Shown: positions 42,082 through 51,464, counted from the first letter of the stretch. The stretch is DNA of 64,000 bases from Gaiellasilicea sp963731615 (GCA_963731615.1 CAVSWD010000005.1:186001-250000); one strand, 5' to 3'. Translations and numbers: made by a program. The notes: generated by a model from the letters alone, not told the origin.

Positions 42082-42873
42082 TCATGCGAGAACCCTGTCC
42101 AGGGCGCGCTTCGTCAGGATGCGGAGCGCATGCCGGCGGTAGTCGGCGGTCCCGCGCACGTCGTCGATCGGGCTTGCTGCCGCCGCGACGAGCTCGGGGA
42201 ACTCGGCGCGCGCATCGAGCGGCGCGACGACGAGGGCGGGTACGGGGCCGGCCGAGCCGTAGGCCGCGCGGAGCTCGCCGCGCTCGCGGTCGGCAAGGAC
42301 GGCGAGCGAGCACACCGCAATCACCATCGCGTTCCGCGGCCCGACCTTCATGAACGTCTGCGGCCGGCCGCTCGGCGCGAGCCGCACTGCGAGCACGAGC
42401 TCGTCCTCGGCGAGGGCGTTCCGCTTCGGGCCGAGGAAGAATTTGGTCAGCGGCAGCGTCCGAACGCCCCGCACGCTGCCGATCTCGACCTCCGCGGCCT
42501 CGACCAGCAGTGGCGGGTGCGCGTCGCCGGCAGGGGACGCGGTGCCGAGGTTGCCGCCGATCGTGCCGCGGTTGCGGATCTGCGGCGAGCCGACGGTGCG
42601 CGAGGCCTCGGCGAGCGCGGGCAGCAGAGCTGCCAGCTCCGGTCGCATCGCCTCCGCGTACGTCAGCCCGGCACCGAGCCGGACGCTCCCGTTCTCGCGC
42701 GCCCATCCCTTCAGCTCCGGCACCTCCGCGAGGTTGAGGATTGTGTCCGGTCGAGTGCGGTCGAAGTTGAGCTCGACGAGAAGGTCGGTGCCGCCCGCGA
42801 TCGGACGGGCGTCGGGGCGCTCGGCCTTCCAGCGAAGCGCCTCCTCGAGAGTGCGCGGAGTGATGACCTCCAC
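42082..42873 (-). CDS. Xanthine dehydrogenase-type FAD-binding medium subunit
   Basis: A 263-residue CoxM-type flavoprotein: IAGGTDLLVELNFD (FAD-binding), SPQIRNRGTIGGNLGTASPA and FLGPKRNALAEDELVLAV. It is the first gene of the FAD-FeS-MoCo operon. The GTG start at 42873 is used because the upstream region is occupied by a dyad operator shared with the divergent amidohydrolase operon. Confidence 0.92.
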   Translation of the reverse strand: MEVITPRTLEEALRWKAERPDARPIAGGTDLLVELNFDRTRPDTILNLAEVPELKGWARENGSVRLGAGLTYAEAMRPELAALLPALAEASRTVGSPQIRNRGTIGGNLGTASPAGDAHPPLLVEAAEVEIGSVRGVRTLPLTKFFLGPKRNALAEDELVLAVRLAPSGRPQTFMKVGPRNAMVIAVCSLAVLADRERGELRAAYGSAGPVPALVVAPLDARAEFPELVAAAASPIDDVRGTADYRRHALRILTKRALDRVLA

Positions 42874-42874
42874 T

Positions 42875-42910
42875 AGATGGTTGACCGGTGATCGGCGTGC
42901 TCGACCATCT
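42875..42910. promoter_or_regulatory. Dyad between divergent purine operons
   Basis: AGATGGTTGA and TCGACCATCT, 10-base arms (nine of ten positions complementary) separated by 16 bases. The left arm starts one base from the xanthine dehydrogenase operon GTG and the right arm ends 24 bases before the amidohydrolase ATG, so a dimeric regulator could control both directions. Confidence 0.55.
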
Positions 42911-42934
42911 TGGACAAAGATACGGTATGCAGCC

Positions 42935-44270
42935 ATGAAGTCCCTGCTCGCCGGTGGCCACATCGTCACGCTGGACGACGAGGGAACCGAGCACCAGAGT
43001 GGCTGGATCCTCGTCGAGGACGGCTTCGTGACCGAGGTCGGGGCCGGGGCTGAGCCGGAGGCGGACGAGCGCCAGTCGCTTGCGGGAGCCGTGGTCACAC
43101 CAGGCCTCGTCAACACGCACCACCACCTCTACCAGACGCTCACGCGGGCCCGGGCGCAGCAGGCCACGCTCTTCGAGTGGCTCGTCGAGCTCTATCCGAC
43201 GTGGGCGCAGATCGACGCCGAGGCCGAGTACGCCGCCGCGCGCACCGGGCTCGCGGAGCTGATGCTCTCGGGCTGCTCGACCGTCTTCGACCACCACTAC
43301 GTCTTCCCGCGCGGGCGCTCGGGCTTCGTCGAGGCCGAGGTGCAAGCAGCCGGAGAGCTGGGCTGCCGGATCGTCGCCTCGCGCGGATCGATGGACCTGG
43401 GTGTCTCAGACGGCGGTCTCCCGCCCGACGAGCTCGTGGAAGAGATCGACGCCGTCCTTGCCGATACCGAGCGGCTAGTGGCCGAGCTGCATGAGCACGG
43501 GCCAGGCGCGCGCGTCCAGATCGCCGTCGCGCCCTGCTCCCCGTTCTCGGTCACCGGCCGGCTGATGACGGAGTCGGCCGAGCTTGCACGCCGGCTCGGC
43601 GTTCAGTTGCACACCCACCTGGCGGAGACCATGGAGGAGGAGGCGTACTGCCAGGAGCTCTACGGCTGCACGCCGGTCGAGTACCTGGACGGCCTCGGCT
43701 GGCTCGACGGCGACGTCTGGTGCGCGCATTGCGTCCATCTCTCCGACGCGGAGATCGGACGCTTCGCCGCGACCGGGACCGGCGTCGCCCACTGCCCGAC
43801 GTCGAACCTGCAGGCTCGGCGCCGGCGTCGCGCCCGTGCAGGCGATGACGGCTGCGGGAGTGCGCGTTGGGCTCGGCGTCGACGGCTCGGCCTCGAACGA
43901 GCGCAGCGACATCTTCCACGAGGTCAAGCAGGCGCTGCTCGTCGCACGCGGGCGCGGCGGGCCGCAGGCGATGACGGCGCGCGAGGCGCTCCGGCTCGCG
44001 ACGCGAGGCGGGGCGGCGGTGCTCGGGCGGGACGACATCGGCGCGATCGCGCCCGGTCGGTGTGCCGACCTCGCCGTCTGGGCGACGGACGGGCTCGAGC
44101 TGGCCGGGGCCGCCGACCCGGTGGCGGGTCTCGTCTTCGCCGGCACCCACCGAGTCGACCGTCTCTACGTCGGCGGCGAGCTCGTCGTCCGCGGCGGCGC
44201 GCTCGTCCGCGCGGACGAACGAGAGATCGCGAGCACGCACCGCGCACAGGCCGTTAGATTCGCTCCGTGA
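42935..44270 (+). CDS. Amidohydrolase of the guanine/8-oxoguanine deaminase type, frame broken once
   Basis: About 445 residues of a TRZ/ATZ-like metal-dependent deaminase. Metal ligands: VNTHHHLYQTLTRA, LHTHLAETMEEEAYC, CAHCVHLSDAEI and, after the frame change, GLGVDGSASNERSDIFHEVK. The HCPTSNL motif is typical of 8-oxoguanine/guanine deaminases and hydroxydechloroatrazine enzymes. The break is near 43811-43816 (SNL then RLGAGVAPV). Its context with urate genes favours a purine deaminase feeding xanthine dehydrogenase. Confidence 0.85.
44255..44260 (+). promoter_or_regulatory. -10 box inside the deaminase 3' end, for uraH
   Basis: TAGATT followed by six bases and the uraH GTG at 44267; a possible internal leaderless promoter in the urate operon. 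Confidence 0.5.
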
Positions 44271-44554
44271 TCTCGCTTTCGACGCACGTCCTGGATACGG
44301 CGGCCGGAAGCCCCGCGGAAGGAGTGCTGATCGTCCTCTACCGCGGCGACATGTTCATGAAGGAGGCCCGCACGGACGACGACGGCCGCGCGACGCTGGG
44401 CGACGGCCTCGATCCGGGGACGTACAGGCTCGTCTTCCACCCCGTCTCGCCGTTCTTCAAGCGCGTCGAGTTCGAGATCAGCCTCGCGGAGGGCCACTAC
44501 CACGTCCCGCTCCTCGTCTCCCCCTACGCGTGCGCGAGCTACCGCGGCAGCTGA
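44267..44554 (+). CDS. uraH: 5-hydroxyisourate hydrolase (transthyretin-like)
   Basis: A 95-residue transthyretin-related protein hydrolysing 5-hydroxyisourate to OHCU. The three signature pieces are present: LSTHVLDTAAGSPAEGV (His), YRLVFHPVSPFFKRVEF and the C-terminal HYHVPLLVSPYACASYRGS (equivalent to YRGS). Overlaps both neighbours by a few bases. Confidence 0.95.
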   Translation: MISLSTHVLDTAAGSPAEGVLIVLYRGDMFMKEARTDDDGRATLGDGLDPGTYRLVFHPVSPFFKRVEFEISLAEGHYHVPLLVSPYACASYRGS

Positions 44555-44949
44555 GCGCCGAGGAGCTGACGCGGCTGTTCTCGGGGCGCACGCGGCTGGT
44601 GGACGAGCTGGCGCAGCGCGAGGATCCGCTCGGCGTCGCCGAGGAGGTGGCGCTTGGGCTTCCGGAGGCCGATCGGGTCGCGGCGCTCGCGACCCATCCG
44701 CGGATCGGCGAGCCCTCGGACGAACAACGGGGCGCGGAGCCTGAGGTGCTGGCGGAGCTGGCGCGGCTGAACGCGGAGTACGAGTCGCGCTTCGGCTTCG
44801 AGTTCGTCGTCTTCGTCGACGGGCGCTCGCGCGGCGAGCTGCTGCCGGTGCTCCGCGACCGGCTCGAGCGCACGCGCGAGGAGGAGCTGGAGACCGGAAT
44901 CCGCGAGCTGGTGGCGATTGCGAGGAGTCGGTGGACACCGACTACCTGA
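44530..44949 (+). CDS. uraD: 2-oxo-4-hydroxy-4-carboxy-5-ureidoimidazoline decarboxylase
   Basis: A 139-residue OHCU decarboxylase, converting OHCU to S-allantoin after UraH. Helical protein with ALATHPRIGEPSDEQRGAE, NAEYESRFGFEFVVFVDGRS and RLERTREEELETGIRELVAI. The TH-P and FGF/FVVF residues are the family's substrate-binding signature. GTG start lies within the 3' end of uraH. Confidence 0.92.
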   Translation: MRELPRQLSAEELTRLFSGRTRLVDELAQREDPLGVAEEVALGLPEADRVAALATHPRIGEPSDEQRGAEPEVLAELARLNAEYESRFGFEFVVFVDGRSRGELLPVLRDRLERTREEELETGIRELVAIARSRWTPTT

Positions 44950-46088
44950 GAGACGTCGCCGACCTCGTCCTCCGGTTCCTGCACGTCGTGGCGGGGATCG
45001 CGTGGATCGGGGCGTCGTTCTACTTCATCCGGCTCGACCTCGGGCTGAGCCCGCCAAAGGACTCGGCCGACGCGGAGCGTGGCGTCGCCGGCGAGTACTG
45101 GGGCGTGCACGGCGGCGGCTTCTACCACTCGCAGAAGTACAAGGTGGCGCCGCCCGAGCTGCCGTCGCACCTGCACTGGTTCAAGTGGGAGGCATACACG
45201 ACCTGGCTCTCCGGCTTCGCGCTCCTGCTCGTCCTCTACTGGCTCGACGCGGACACGCGCCTGGTCGATCCGGCAGTGGCCGACCTCACCGCCTGGCAGG
45301 CCGCAGGGCTTTCGGCCGCGGGACTCGCGCTGGCGTGGGCTGATCTACGACGCGGCCTGCCGGCTGCTGCGCGACGACCGCCTGGTCGCCGTCGCGGTCG
45401 CGGTGCTGGTGACGCTCTCGGCCTTCGCGGCCGGCGAGCTGTTCGCGGCGCGCGCCTCGTTCCTCCAGGTCGGCGCGATGCTCGGAACGATCATGGCCGC
45501 GAACGTCTTCTTCGTGATCATCCCCGCGCACTGGGAGCTCGTCCGCGCGAAGCAGGAGGGGCGAGAGCCCGATCCGGCGCCTGGCCTCCGCGCCAAGCAG
45601 CGCTCGGTGCACAACAACTACCTGACGCTGCCGGTCGTCTTCACGATGCTCGCCGGGCACTTTCCGCTCGCGTTCGGAGCCGACAACGCCTGGCTCGTCC
45701 TGCTCGCGATCTTTGCGCTCGTGGTGGCGATCCGGCACTTCTTCAACCTCTGGCACGTGGGCAAGCGGCCCTGGTGGATCCTCGGCGCGGCGGCCGCCGG
45801 CGCGGTCGCGCTCGTGTTCGTGCTCGCTCCGGAGGACGTGGTGACGACCGGGTCCACGGTCTCCGACGGCCGAGGCGGCTGCGATCGTCGTCGCAGCGCT
45901 GCGCCGGCTGCCACTCGGGGATCTCGGCGCCGCTCGGAATCCGGCTGGCTGGGGTCGACCAGGTCGTGCGGCATGCGGGGCAGATCGAGGCGCAGGTGAG
46001 CTCGGGCGCGATGCCGCCCGGCAACGTCACGGGCATGACGGACACCGAGCGCGCCGAGCTCGTCGCCTGGGCCGCGGCGCAGGGGTAG
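44931..46088 (+). CDS. puuD: Membrane-bound urate oxidase PuuD, frame broken about three times
   Basis: PuuD-type urate oxidase: an N-terminal integral-membrane urate hydroxylase domain (DUF989, helices including FLHVVAGIAWIGASFYFIRL, WFKWEAYTTWLSGFALLLV, NVFFVIIPAHWELVRAKQEG and HNNYLTLPVVFTMLAGHFP) and a C-terminal cytochrome c domain (CAGCHS, MPPGNVTGMTD). The frame breaks are near 45337-45340 (GGG) and at two places around 45865-45895. It differs from cofactor-free uricases in sending electrons to a cytochrome. Overlaps the end of uraD. Confidence 0.88.
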   Translation: MDTDYLRDVADLVLRFLHVVAGIAWIGASFYFIRLDLGLSPPKDSADAERGVAGEYWGVHGGGFYHSQKYKVAPPELPSHLHWFKWEAYTTWLSGFALLLVLYWLDADTRLVDPAVADLTAWQAAGLSAAGLALAWADLRRGLPAAARRPPGRRRGRGAGDALGLRGRRAVRGARLVPPGRRDARNDHGRERLLRDHPRALGARPREAGGARARSGAWPPRQAALGAQQLPDAAGRLHDARRALSARVRSRQRLARPARDLCARGGDPALLQPLARGQAALVDPRRGGRRRGRARVRARSGGRGDDRVHGLRRPRRLRSSSQRCAGCHSGISAPLGIRLAGVDQVVRHAGQIEAQVSSGAMPPGNVTGMTDTERAELVAWAAAQG

Positions 46089-46091
46089 GCT
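46086..46091 (+). promoter_or_regulatory. -10 box of DUF3830 gene
   Basis: TAGGCT, partly formed by the puuD stop codon, six bases before the GTG at 46098. Confidence 0.5.
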
Positions 46092-46097
46092 CCGGCG

Positions 46098-46505
46098 GTG
46101 CTCGAGATCACCGCCGCCGGGATGCGCTTCGTCGCGCGCTGGGAGGACGAGCTGGCGCCGCAGACGGTCGCCGCCTTCAAGGCGATCCTGCCGCTCGACG
46201 ACCGGATCATCCACTGCCGCTGGAGCGGCGAGTCGAACTGGATCCCCTGGGGCGACCGCGACCTCGGCATCGGCCCCGAGAACGCGACCAGCTACCCGCA
46301 TCCGGGCGAGCTCGCGCTCTACCCGGGCGGCGAGAGCGAGACGGAGCTCCTGTTCCCGTACGGCTACTGCTCTTTCGCGAGCAAGGCGGGGCACCTTTGG
46401 GCGAACCACTTCGCCACGCTCGTCGAGGGCCAGGAGCAGCTGAAGGAGCTGGGCCGGCTGACGCTCTGGGAAGGCGCGCAGGCGATCTCGTTCCGCGAGG
46501 TCTGA
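46098..46505 (+). CDS. DUF3830 (cyclophilin-like fold) protein
   Basis: A 135-residue protein matching the DUF3830 family: DDRIIHCRWSGESNWIPWGD, HPGELALYPGGESETELLFP and YCSFASKAGHLWANHFATL. The structure known for relatives is cyclophilin-like, but the family lacks a proven reaction. In this window it follows puuD and is transcribed with it or from a leaderless promoter, so a role in purine or ureide catabolism is plausible. Confidence 0.8.
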   Translation: MLEITAAGMRFVARWEDELAPQTVAAFKAILPLDDRIIHCRWSGESNWIPWGDRDLGIGPENATSYPHPGELALYPGGESETELLFPYGYCSFASKAGHLWANHFATLVEGQEQLKELGRLTLWEGAQAISFREV

Positions 46506-46506
46506 C

Positions 46507-46872
46507 GTGGCCTCGGTTCGGTATCTCGTCGCCGATGTCAACGCGGCTGTCGCCTTCTACGTCGACCACCTCGGCTTCGAGCTCGAGCGACGGATGGGCC
46601 CGGCGTTCGCGATTGTGACGCGGGAAGGCCTGTCGTTGTGGCTGAGCGGCCCGCGCAGCTCGGCGGCGCAGCCGATGCCCGACGGCCAACAGCCGGAGCC
46701 GGGCGGCTGGAATCGCCTGGTCGTCGAGGTCGACGCGATCGAGGAGATCGTCGAGAGCCTGCGAGGCGAGGGTGCGCGCTTCCGCAACGAGATCCTGGCA
46801 GGCGTCGGCGGGAAACAGATCCTCGTTGAGGATCCCTCCGGGAACCCAATCGAGCTGTTCGAGCCCGACTGA
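46507..46872 (+). CDS. VOC-superfamily (glyoxalase/bleomycin-resistance) protein
   Basis: A 121-residue protein made of two beta-alpha-beta-beta-beta units: VRYLVADVNAAVAFYVDHLG and RLVVEVDAIEEIVESLRGEG, ending QILVEDPSGNPIELFEPD with the family's metal-binding glutamate. The first unit lacks an obvious metal histidine at the start (VRYL rather than xxHxx). Substrate unknown. Confidence 0.85.
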   Translation: MASVRYLVADVNAAVAFYVDHLGFELERRMGPAFAIVTREGLSLWLSGPRSSAAQPMPDGQQPEPGGWNRLVVEVDAIEEIVESLRGEGARFRNEILAGVGGKQILVEDPSGNPIELFEPD

Positions 46873-46876
46873 GGCG

Positions 46877-47221
46877 CTAACTCTCCAACCGGAGGTCGAA
46901 GCCGGCCGGGGCGTGGATGTTCACCATCCGCACCGGCTCGCCGGTCCGGTTCGCGAACGTGTGCTCGACGCCGGGAGGGACGAGGACGAACGTCCCGGGG
47001 CCTGCGACGACTTCCTCACCGTCGACGCCGAACGTCAGCTCGCCTTCGAGGATGTAGAACGCGTCGTCCTCGGCGGTGTGCGCGTGCTTCGGCGGCCCGT
47101 CCCGGTTCGGCCCGATCGTGATCACCGCCAGGTTGAAGCGCGGCGTGTCCGCGCTCCGGGCGAGGAACTCGACGTTCCCGACCCGGTGCCCCTCCCCCGG
47201 CTTGACGACGACGGCTCGCAT
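46877..47221 (-). CDS. Single-domain cupin
   Basis: A 114-residue cupin: PPKHAHTAEDDAFYILEGELTF carries H-x-H and Glu, and GPGTFVLVPPGVEHTFANRT the second histidine. It is translationally coupled (ATGA) with the amidohydrolase upstream and may act with it. Confidence 0.85.
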   Translation of the reverse strand: MRAVVVKPGEGHRVGNVEFLARSADTPRFNLAVITIGPNRDGPPKHAHTAEDDAFYILEGELTFGVDGEEVVAGPGTFVLVPPGVEHTFANRTGEPVRMVNIHAPAGFDLRLES

Positions 47222-48213
47222 CAGCCCGCCAACCTTCTCAACGCGCCGGTGAGCGCGTCAACGGCGAGCGCTATGTCGTCGGGTGAGCTGAGCTCGTCGG
47301 GATGGTGGCTGACGCCGCCGTTGAGGCTGCGGACGAAGAGCATTCCCGACGGCACCCCGGCCGATGCCAGGATGCCGGCGTCGTGGCCCGCCCCCGACGG
47401 CAGCTCGAGCACCGGCAAGCCAACGGCCTCGACCTCGGCCCGCAACGCCGAGCGGACCTCATCGGCCATCTGCGAGGGCTCGGTACGCATCGGCTCCTCG
47501 ATCTCGAGCGCAGCCGCAAGCCGGTCGAGCCGCTCTGCGTCCGGCGCCCGCGCGTCGACGCTGACCGTGACGCGGCCGGGGATCACGTTCGTCCCGCCCG
47601 GCTCGACGGTCACCTGGCCGATCGTCGCGACGGCGCCCTCGATCCCGAGCGCGACCTCGCGTGCATGGAGGACGAACTCCGCCGCCTGCACGAGCGCGTC
47701 CTCGCGAACGTCCATCGGGGTCGTGCCGGCGTGGCCGGGCGTGCCGGTGAACGTGCGGCTGCCACGGACGTAGCCGACGATCGCCGTGACGACGCCGAGC
47801 GGCGCATCGGCGCGCAGCAGGGTCGGACCCTGCTCGATGTGGAGCTCGACGTACACGTCCGGCGGAGAGGTGCAGGCGCGGCTGCCGGTGCAGCCGCGCT
47901 CCTCGTCGCGGAAGACGACCACGCCGAGCCCCGGCAGGCCGAGCCGCTCGACCGCCTCCAGCCCGGCGACCACGCCGAGCGTGCCGTCGAAGCGCCCGGC
48001 GCCGGGAACGGTGTCGAGGTGCGAGCCGGTCCAGATCTGCCGTTCGCCGCCCGCGATCCGGCCGATCAGGTTGCCGCCCGGATCGACCTCGACCTCGAGC
48101 CCGGCCTCGCGCATCCAGCCGGCCGCGAGATCGTGCGCCGCCTGCTCCTCCGGCGAGTAGCCGATCCGGTCGCCGAGGGAGGCCAGCTCGTCGAGGCGCT
48201 CCAGGATCCGCAC
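47221..48213 (-). CDS. M20-type allantoate amidohydrolase/carbamoylase
   Basis: A 330-residue member of the AllC/hydantoinase-carbamoylase M20 family. The di-metal ligands are present: GSHLDTVPGAGRFDGTLGVV, FRDEERG, ELHIEQGP and GVSHHPDE. It is shorter than the usual ~410 because the segment between RDEERG and LHIEQGP is strongly reduced. In the same region as urate oxidation genes it may act on allantoate or ureidoglycolate. No allantoinase gene is seen in the window. Near-stop overlap with the cupin. Confidence 0.85.
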   Translation of the reverse strand: MRILERLDELASLGDRIGYSPEEQAAHDLAAGWMREAGLEVEVDPGGNLIGRIAGGERQIWTGSHLDTVPGAGRFDGTLGVVAGLEAVERLGLPGLGVVVFRDEERGCTGSRACTSPPDVYVELHIEQGPTLLRADAPLGVVTAIVGYVRGSRTFTGTPGHAGTTPMDVREDALVQAAEFVLHAREVALGIEGAVATIGQVTVEPGGTNVIPGRVTVSVDARAPDAERLDRLAAALEIEEPMRTEPSQMADEVRSALRAEVEAVGLPVLELPSGAGHDAGILASAGVPSGMLFVRSLNGGVSHHPDELSSPDDIALAVDALTGALRRLAG

Positions 48214-48222
48214 GCCCGGAAC

Positions 48223-48787
48223 CTATCGCGGCCGCAGCCCCGACTGATCCAGCTCGGCGGCGATGAGCGCGTCGTATCGCTTCGCCTCCAGGTCGCCGAG
48301 CGGATCCTTGGTGTAGCGCAGCAGCTCGCCGTAGGGCAGACCGAAGGCGGCTCGCATCGCGATCAACTCGCGCCGGGCCGCCGATTCCGGCTCGACGGAG
48401 GATCCGCGCCGCAGCGTTCAGCCGCCGCACCTGCCGCACGCGCGGCGGCAGCAGCCAGAGCAGGAGCAGGCCGGCCGGCAGCGCGAAGAAGAGGATGCCG
48501 AGGAGGTTCGCGAGATCGTGCGCCGCACCGGCTCCGCCGCGGCCGAGATCCTCGGCCTCGCCTCCGGTTCCGGCACCGGCGTCCCGCAGCGCGTCGCCCA
48601 GCTCGTCGCCGATCAGCGGCGTGCCGTCGACGGCCTCGGCAGCGGCGTCGAAGCCGCCGCTGACGCCCTTGCCCGCCGTCTCGACGCCTTCGCCCAGCAC
48701 CGCGAGCTTGTCGACGGCGTCGTGCACCTCGAGCCCGATCTTGGCGAAGATCACGAGGGACAGGAGCAACGCGAGGTCGCGCGCCAT
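48223..48787 (-). CDS. Two-helix membrane protein of unknown function, frame broken once
   Basis: About 188 residues: an N-terminal helix (LALLLSLVIFAKIGLEV), an Ala/Gly-rich acidic linker, a second helix (LLGILFFALPAGLLLLWLLPP), and, after a frame change near 48395-48410, a charged tail (ARRELIAMRAAFGLPYGELL, closing DQSGLRPR). The length is not a multiple of three, consistent with one indel. Located ten bases upstream of the amidohydrolase. Family not recognised. Confidence 0.6.
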
Positions 48788-48848
48788 CAGGTCGATCCGC
48801 CGCGACGGTTGGTCGGGATAGAGGCGCACGTCTCGTGCGTACCCGACT

Positions 48849-49986
48849 TCAGCGCGATACAAGCGGACGCAGCAACCAGGCGCCGACGAGCGGAAAGAGC
48901 GCCGCCAGCGCGAACGCGACGCCCCAGGACGTCGCCGAGACGGCGGCGGCGAACGCGATCGGCGCGGCGACGCCGATGCCCGACAGCACGGTCTGCTGGA
49001 AGCCGATCGCGGCGCCGCTGCGGCGGCCGCCGAGCTCAGCGGCGATCGTGAACGAGAGCCCGTTCCACGCCATCGAGAGCCCCGTTGCGAGGACGAGCGC
49101 CGGCACGAGCAGCCAGCCGGGCGCGTCGACGAGCAGCGCGACCACGGCCAGCGTCACCGCGACCGCTACCCCGACCCGGCGCAGCGGGCGCACCCGCGAG
49201 CCGAGCACGTCCGACCAGCGCCCGACGGCGATCCGCAGCACGGCCGCAAGCCCCTGGCCGACTGCGAAGACTGCAGCCGCCTGGCCGGTCGAGTAACCGT
49301 GCTCGTCGTAGAGGAAGAGGACGACGAAGCCCATCATCGCGACCTGGGCGACGAGGTAGAGCCCGCTGCCGAAGCAGGCGAGCCAGAGGCGGCGGTCGCG
49401 CAGCGTCATCTCGACGTCGTCCGGATCGAGGTGCTCCTCCGTGCCGGAGCGGAGCACCAGCGCTCCCGCGAGCGCGCCGGCGAGCACGAACGCGGCGACG
49501 AAGAGCAAGCCGGCCTTCGGCGTCTCGAGCAGAGGCAGGACGAGCGCCGCAATCGCGCCGCCGATCGGGACGGCGGTCTGGCGGACGCCGAGCGCGAGCC
49601 CGCGCTCGCGGGCGGCGAACCAGCGCATCACCGCCCGGCCGCTGCCGGACTGGACGCTGCCGCCGGCGATTCCCGGCCAGGCCGAGGTAGACGACGAGCC
49701 ACTCGAAGCTCGGGGCGTACGCGGCCGCGGCGAGGAAGCCGGCGCAGACCGTGAGCCCGCCCGCGACCGTCCAGCGCTCGCCGAAGCGGTCGACCGCGTA
49801 GCCCCAGGGCAGCAGCGCGAAGGTGAGCCCGATCCACTCGGCCGAGAGCACGATCCCGATCTCCGTCAGGCTGAGGTCGTACTCGTCGCGTAGCGCGGGT
49901 GCGAGCACCGCGATCGCGAACGAGATCGACGAGAAGCTCGCCTGGGCCGCGGTGCCCGCCGCGAGGACGGCCCAGCGGTAGCTCAG
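48849..49986 (-). CDS. MFS transporter, frame broken once
   Basis: A twelve-helix major-facilitator permease of about 378 residues. The early motif-A region is GYAVDRFGERWTVAGGLTVC; after a frame change at the TT of 49670-49671 it continues VMRWFAARERGLALGVRQTA, a typical metabolite:H+ symporter segment. It follows the aldehyde dehydrogenase gene after seven bases and lacks a normal start codon (CTG at 49986 is the best candidate). Substrate unknown. Confidence 0.82.
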
Positions 49987-49993
49987 GGTTGCC

Positions 49994-51451
49994 TCAGAGC
50001 TGGAACGGGTTGATCGGCCGCGCGCCGGTGTTGACCGTGACGCTCTTCGTCTCGAGATAGAGATCGAGCGTCTCGACCCCGAGCTCGCGCCCGAAGCCCG
50101 ACTGCTTGTAGCCGCCGAACGGCAGGCCCGGGAACGCCGTGTACGGCATGTTGATCCCGACCGTGCCTGCCTTGATCCTGCTCGCGAGCCGGTGCCCGCG
50201 CGCGGGGTCGCCGGTCCAGACCGAGGCCATCAGCCCGTACTTGACGTCGTTCGCGATCCGGATCGCGTCCTTCTCGTCCGCGAACGGGATGATCGTGACG
50301 ACCGGCCCGAAGACCTCCTCCTGGGCGATCGTGGCCGAGTTCTCGATGCCCGCGACCACGGTCGGCGGGTAGAACGCATGCTCACCCGGCTCGCCTCCGA
50401 GCACGACCTCGGCGCCCTCGCTGCGGGCGTCCTCGACGAACGAGTGCACGCGCTCCCGGTGCGCCTGCGAGATCAGCGAGCCCATCTGGGTCTCGGCATC
50501 GAGCGGGTCGCCCATCCGCACCGATCCGGCCTTGTCCGCGAACTGGGTGACGAACTCGTCGTAGAGCGGCTGCTCGACGAGGACACGCGAGCGCGCCTCG
50601 CAGCTCTGGCCGGCGGCGTAGTAGATCGACCACACCGCGCTCGGGATCGCAGAGTCGAGGTCGGCGTCGGCAAAGATGAGGTTCGGGCTCTTGCCGCCGA
50701 GCTCGAGCGTCAGCCGCTTGATCGGCTCGGAGCAGAGCCGCATGATCTCGCCGCCGGTCTTCGTCGAGCCCGTGAACGCGACCTTGTCGACGCCCGGATG
50801 CTTGACGAGGTAGGCGCCCGTCGTCGGCCCCTCAGCGGGGACGATGTTGATCGCGCCGGCCGGGAAGCCGACCTCGGCTGCGAGCTCGGCCAGCCGCAGC
50901 ACCGTCGCGGGCGTCTGCGGGTCGGGCTTGAGGACGACGGAGCAGCCGGCGGCGAGCGCGGGCGCCAGCTTCCACGTCGCCATCAGCAACGGGTAGTTCC
51001 AGGGCACGATCTGGCCCGCGACGCCGACGGGCTCCTTCAGCGTGTAGGAGAGCAGCGACCCGCCGATCGGATTCGACCGGCCGGCGATCGTGGCGATCGC
51101 AGAGGCGAAGAAGCGGAAGTGCTCGACGGCGCCGAAGAGCTCGGCCTTGGTCGACGAGATCGCCTTGCCGACGTTCCGCGATTCGAGCTCGCTCAGCTCC
51201 TTGCGGTTCGCGGCGAGCGCATCGGCGAGCGCGTGCAGCAGGCGTGAGCGCTCGTTCCCGGGCGTCTTGCCCCAGTCGCCGTCCAGCGCGGCTCGGGCGG
51301 CCTCGACGGCACGGTCGATCTCGGCCTCGCCGGCGAGCTGCGCGGTCCCGAGCGGCTCGCCCGACGCGGGCTCGACCAGATCCCGGGTCGATGAGCCCTC
51401 GACGGTCTCGCCGTTGATGTAGAGCCCGAACTCGCGCGTCGCGACAGCCAC
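49994..51451 (-). CDS. NAD(P)-dependent aldehyde dehydrogenase
   Basis: A 485-residue ALDH-superfamily enzyme. The glutamate general base is in LTLELGGKSPNLIFADADLD and the catalytic cysteine in AAGQSCEARSRVLV; PWNYPLLMATWKLAPALAAG and KAGTVGINMPYTAFPGLPFG complete the family set. The closest pattern is betaine/phenylacetaldehyde-type dehydrogenases. It is upstream of the MFS gene and downstream of the cupin in a thiolase-containing run, suggesting catabolism of an aromatic or fatty aldehyde. Confidence 0.9.
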   Translation of the reverse strand: MAVATREFGLYINGETVEGSSTRDLVEPASGEPLGTAQLAGEAEIDRAVEAARAALDGDWGKTPGNERSRLLHALADALAANRKELSELESRNVGKAISSTKAELFGAVEHFRFFASAIATIAGRSNPIGGSLLSYTLKEPVGVAGQIVPWNYPLLMATWKLAPALAAGCSVVLKPDPQTPATVLRLAELAAEVGFPAGAINIVPAEGPTTGAYLVKHPGVDKVAFTGSTKTGGEIMRLCSEPIKRLTLELGGKSPNLIFADADLDSAIPSAVWSIYYAAGQSCEARSRVLVEQPLYDEFVTQFADKAGSVRMGDPLDAETQMGSLISQAHRERVHSFVEDARSEGAEVVLGGEPGEHAFYPPTVVAGIENSATIAQEEVFGPVVTIIPFADEKDAIRIANDVKYGLMASVWTGDPARGHRLASRIKAGTVGINMPYTAFPGLPFGGYKQSGFGRELGVETLDLYLETKSVTVNTGARPINPFQL

Positions 51452-51464
51452 GGCCGGAATCTAT

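Noticed and set aside
47221..48213. AllC-type hydrolase as truncated or frameshifted
   Set aside because: The frame is continuous and all metal ligands are present; the shorter length reflects a reduced internal segment, not a break.
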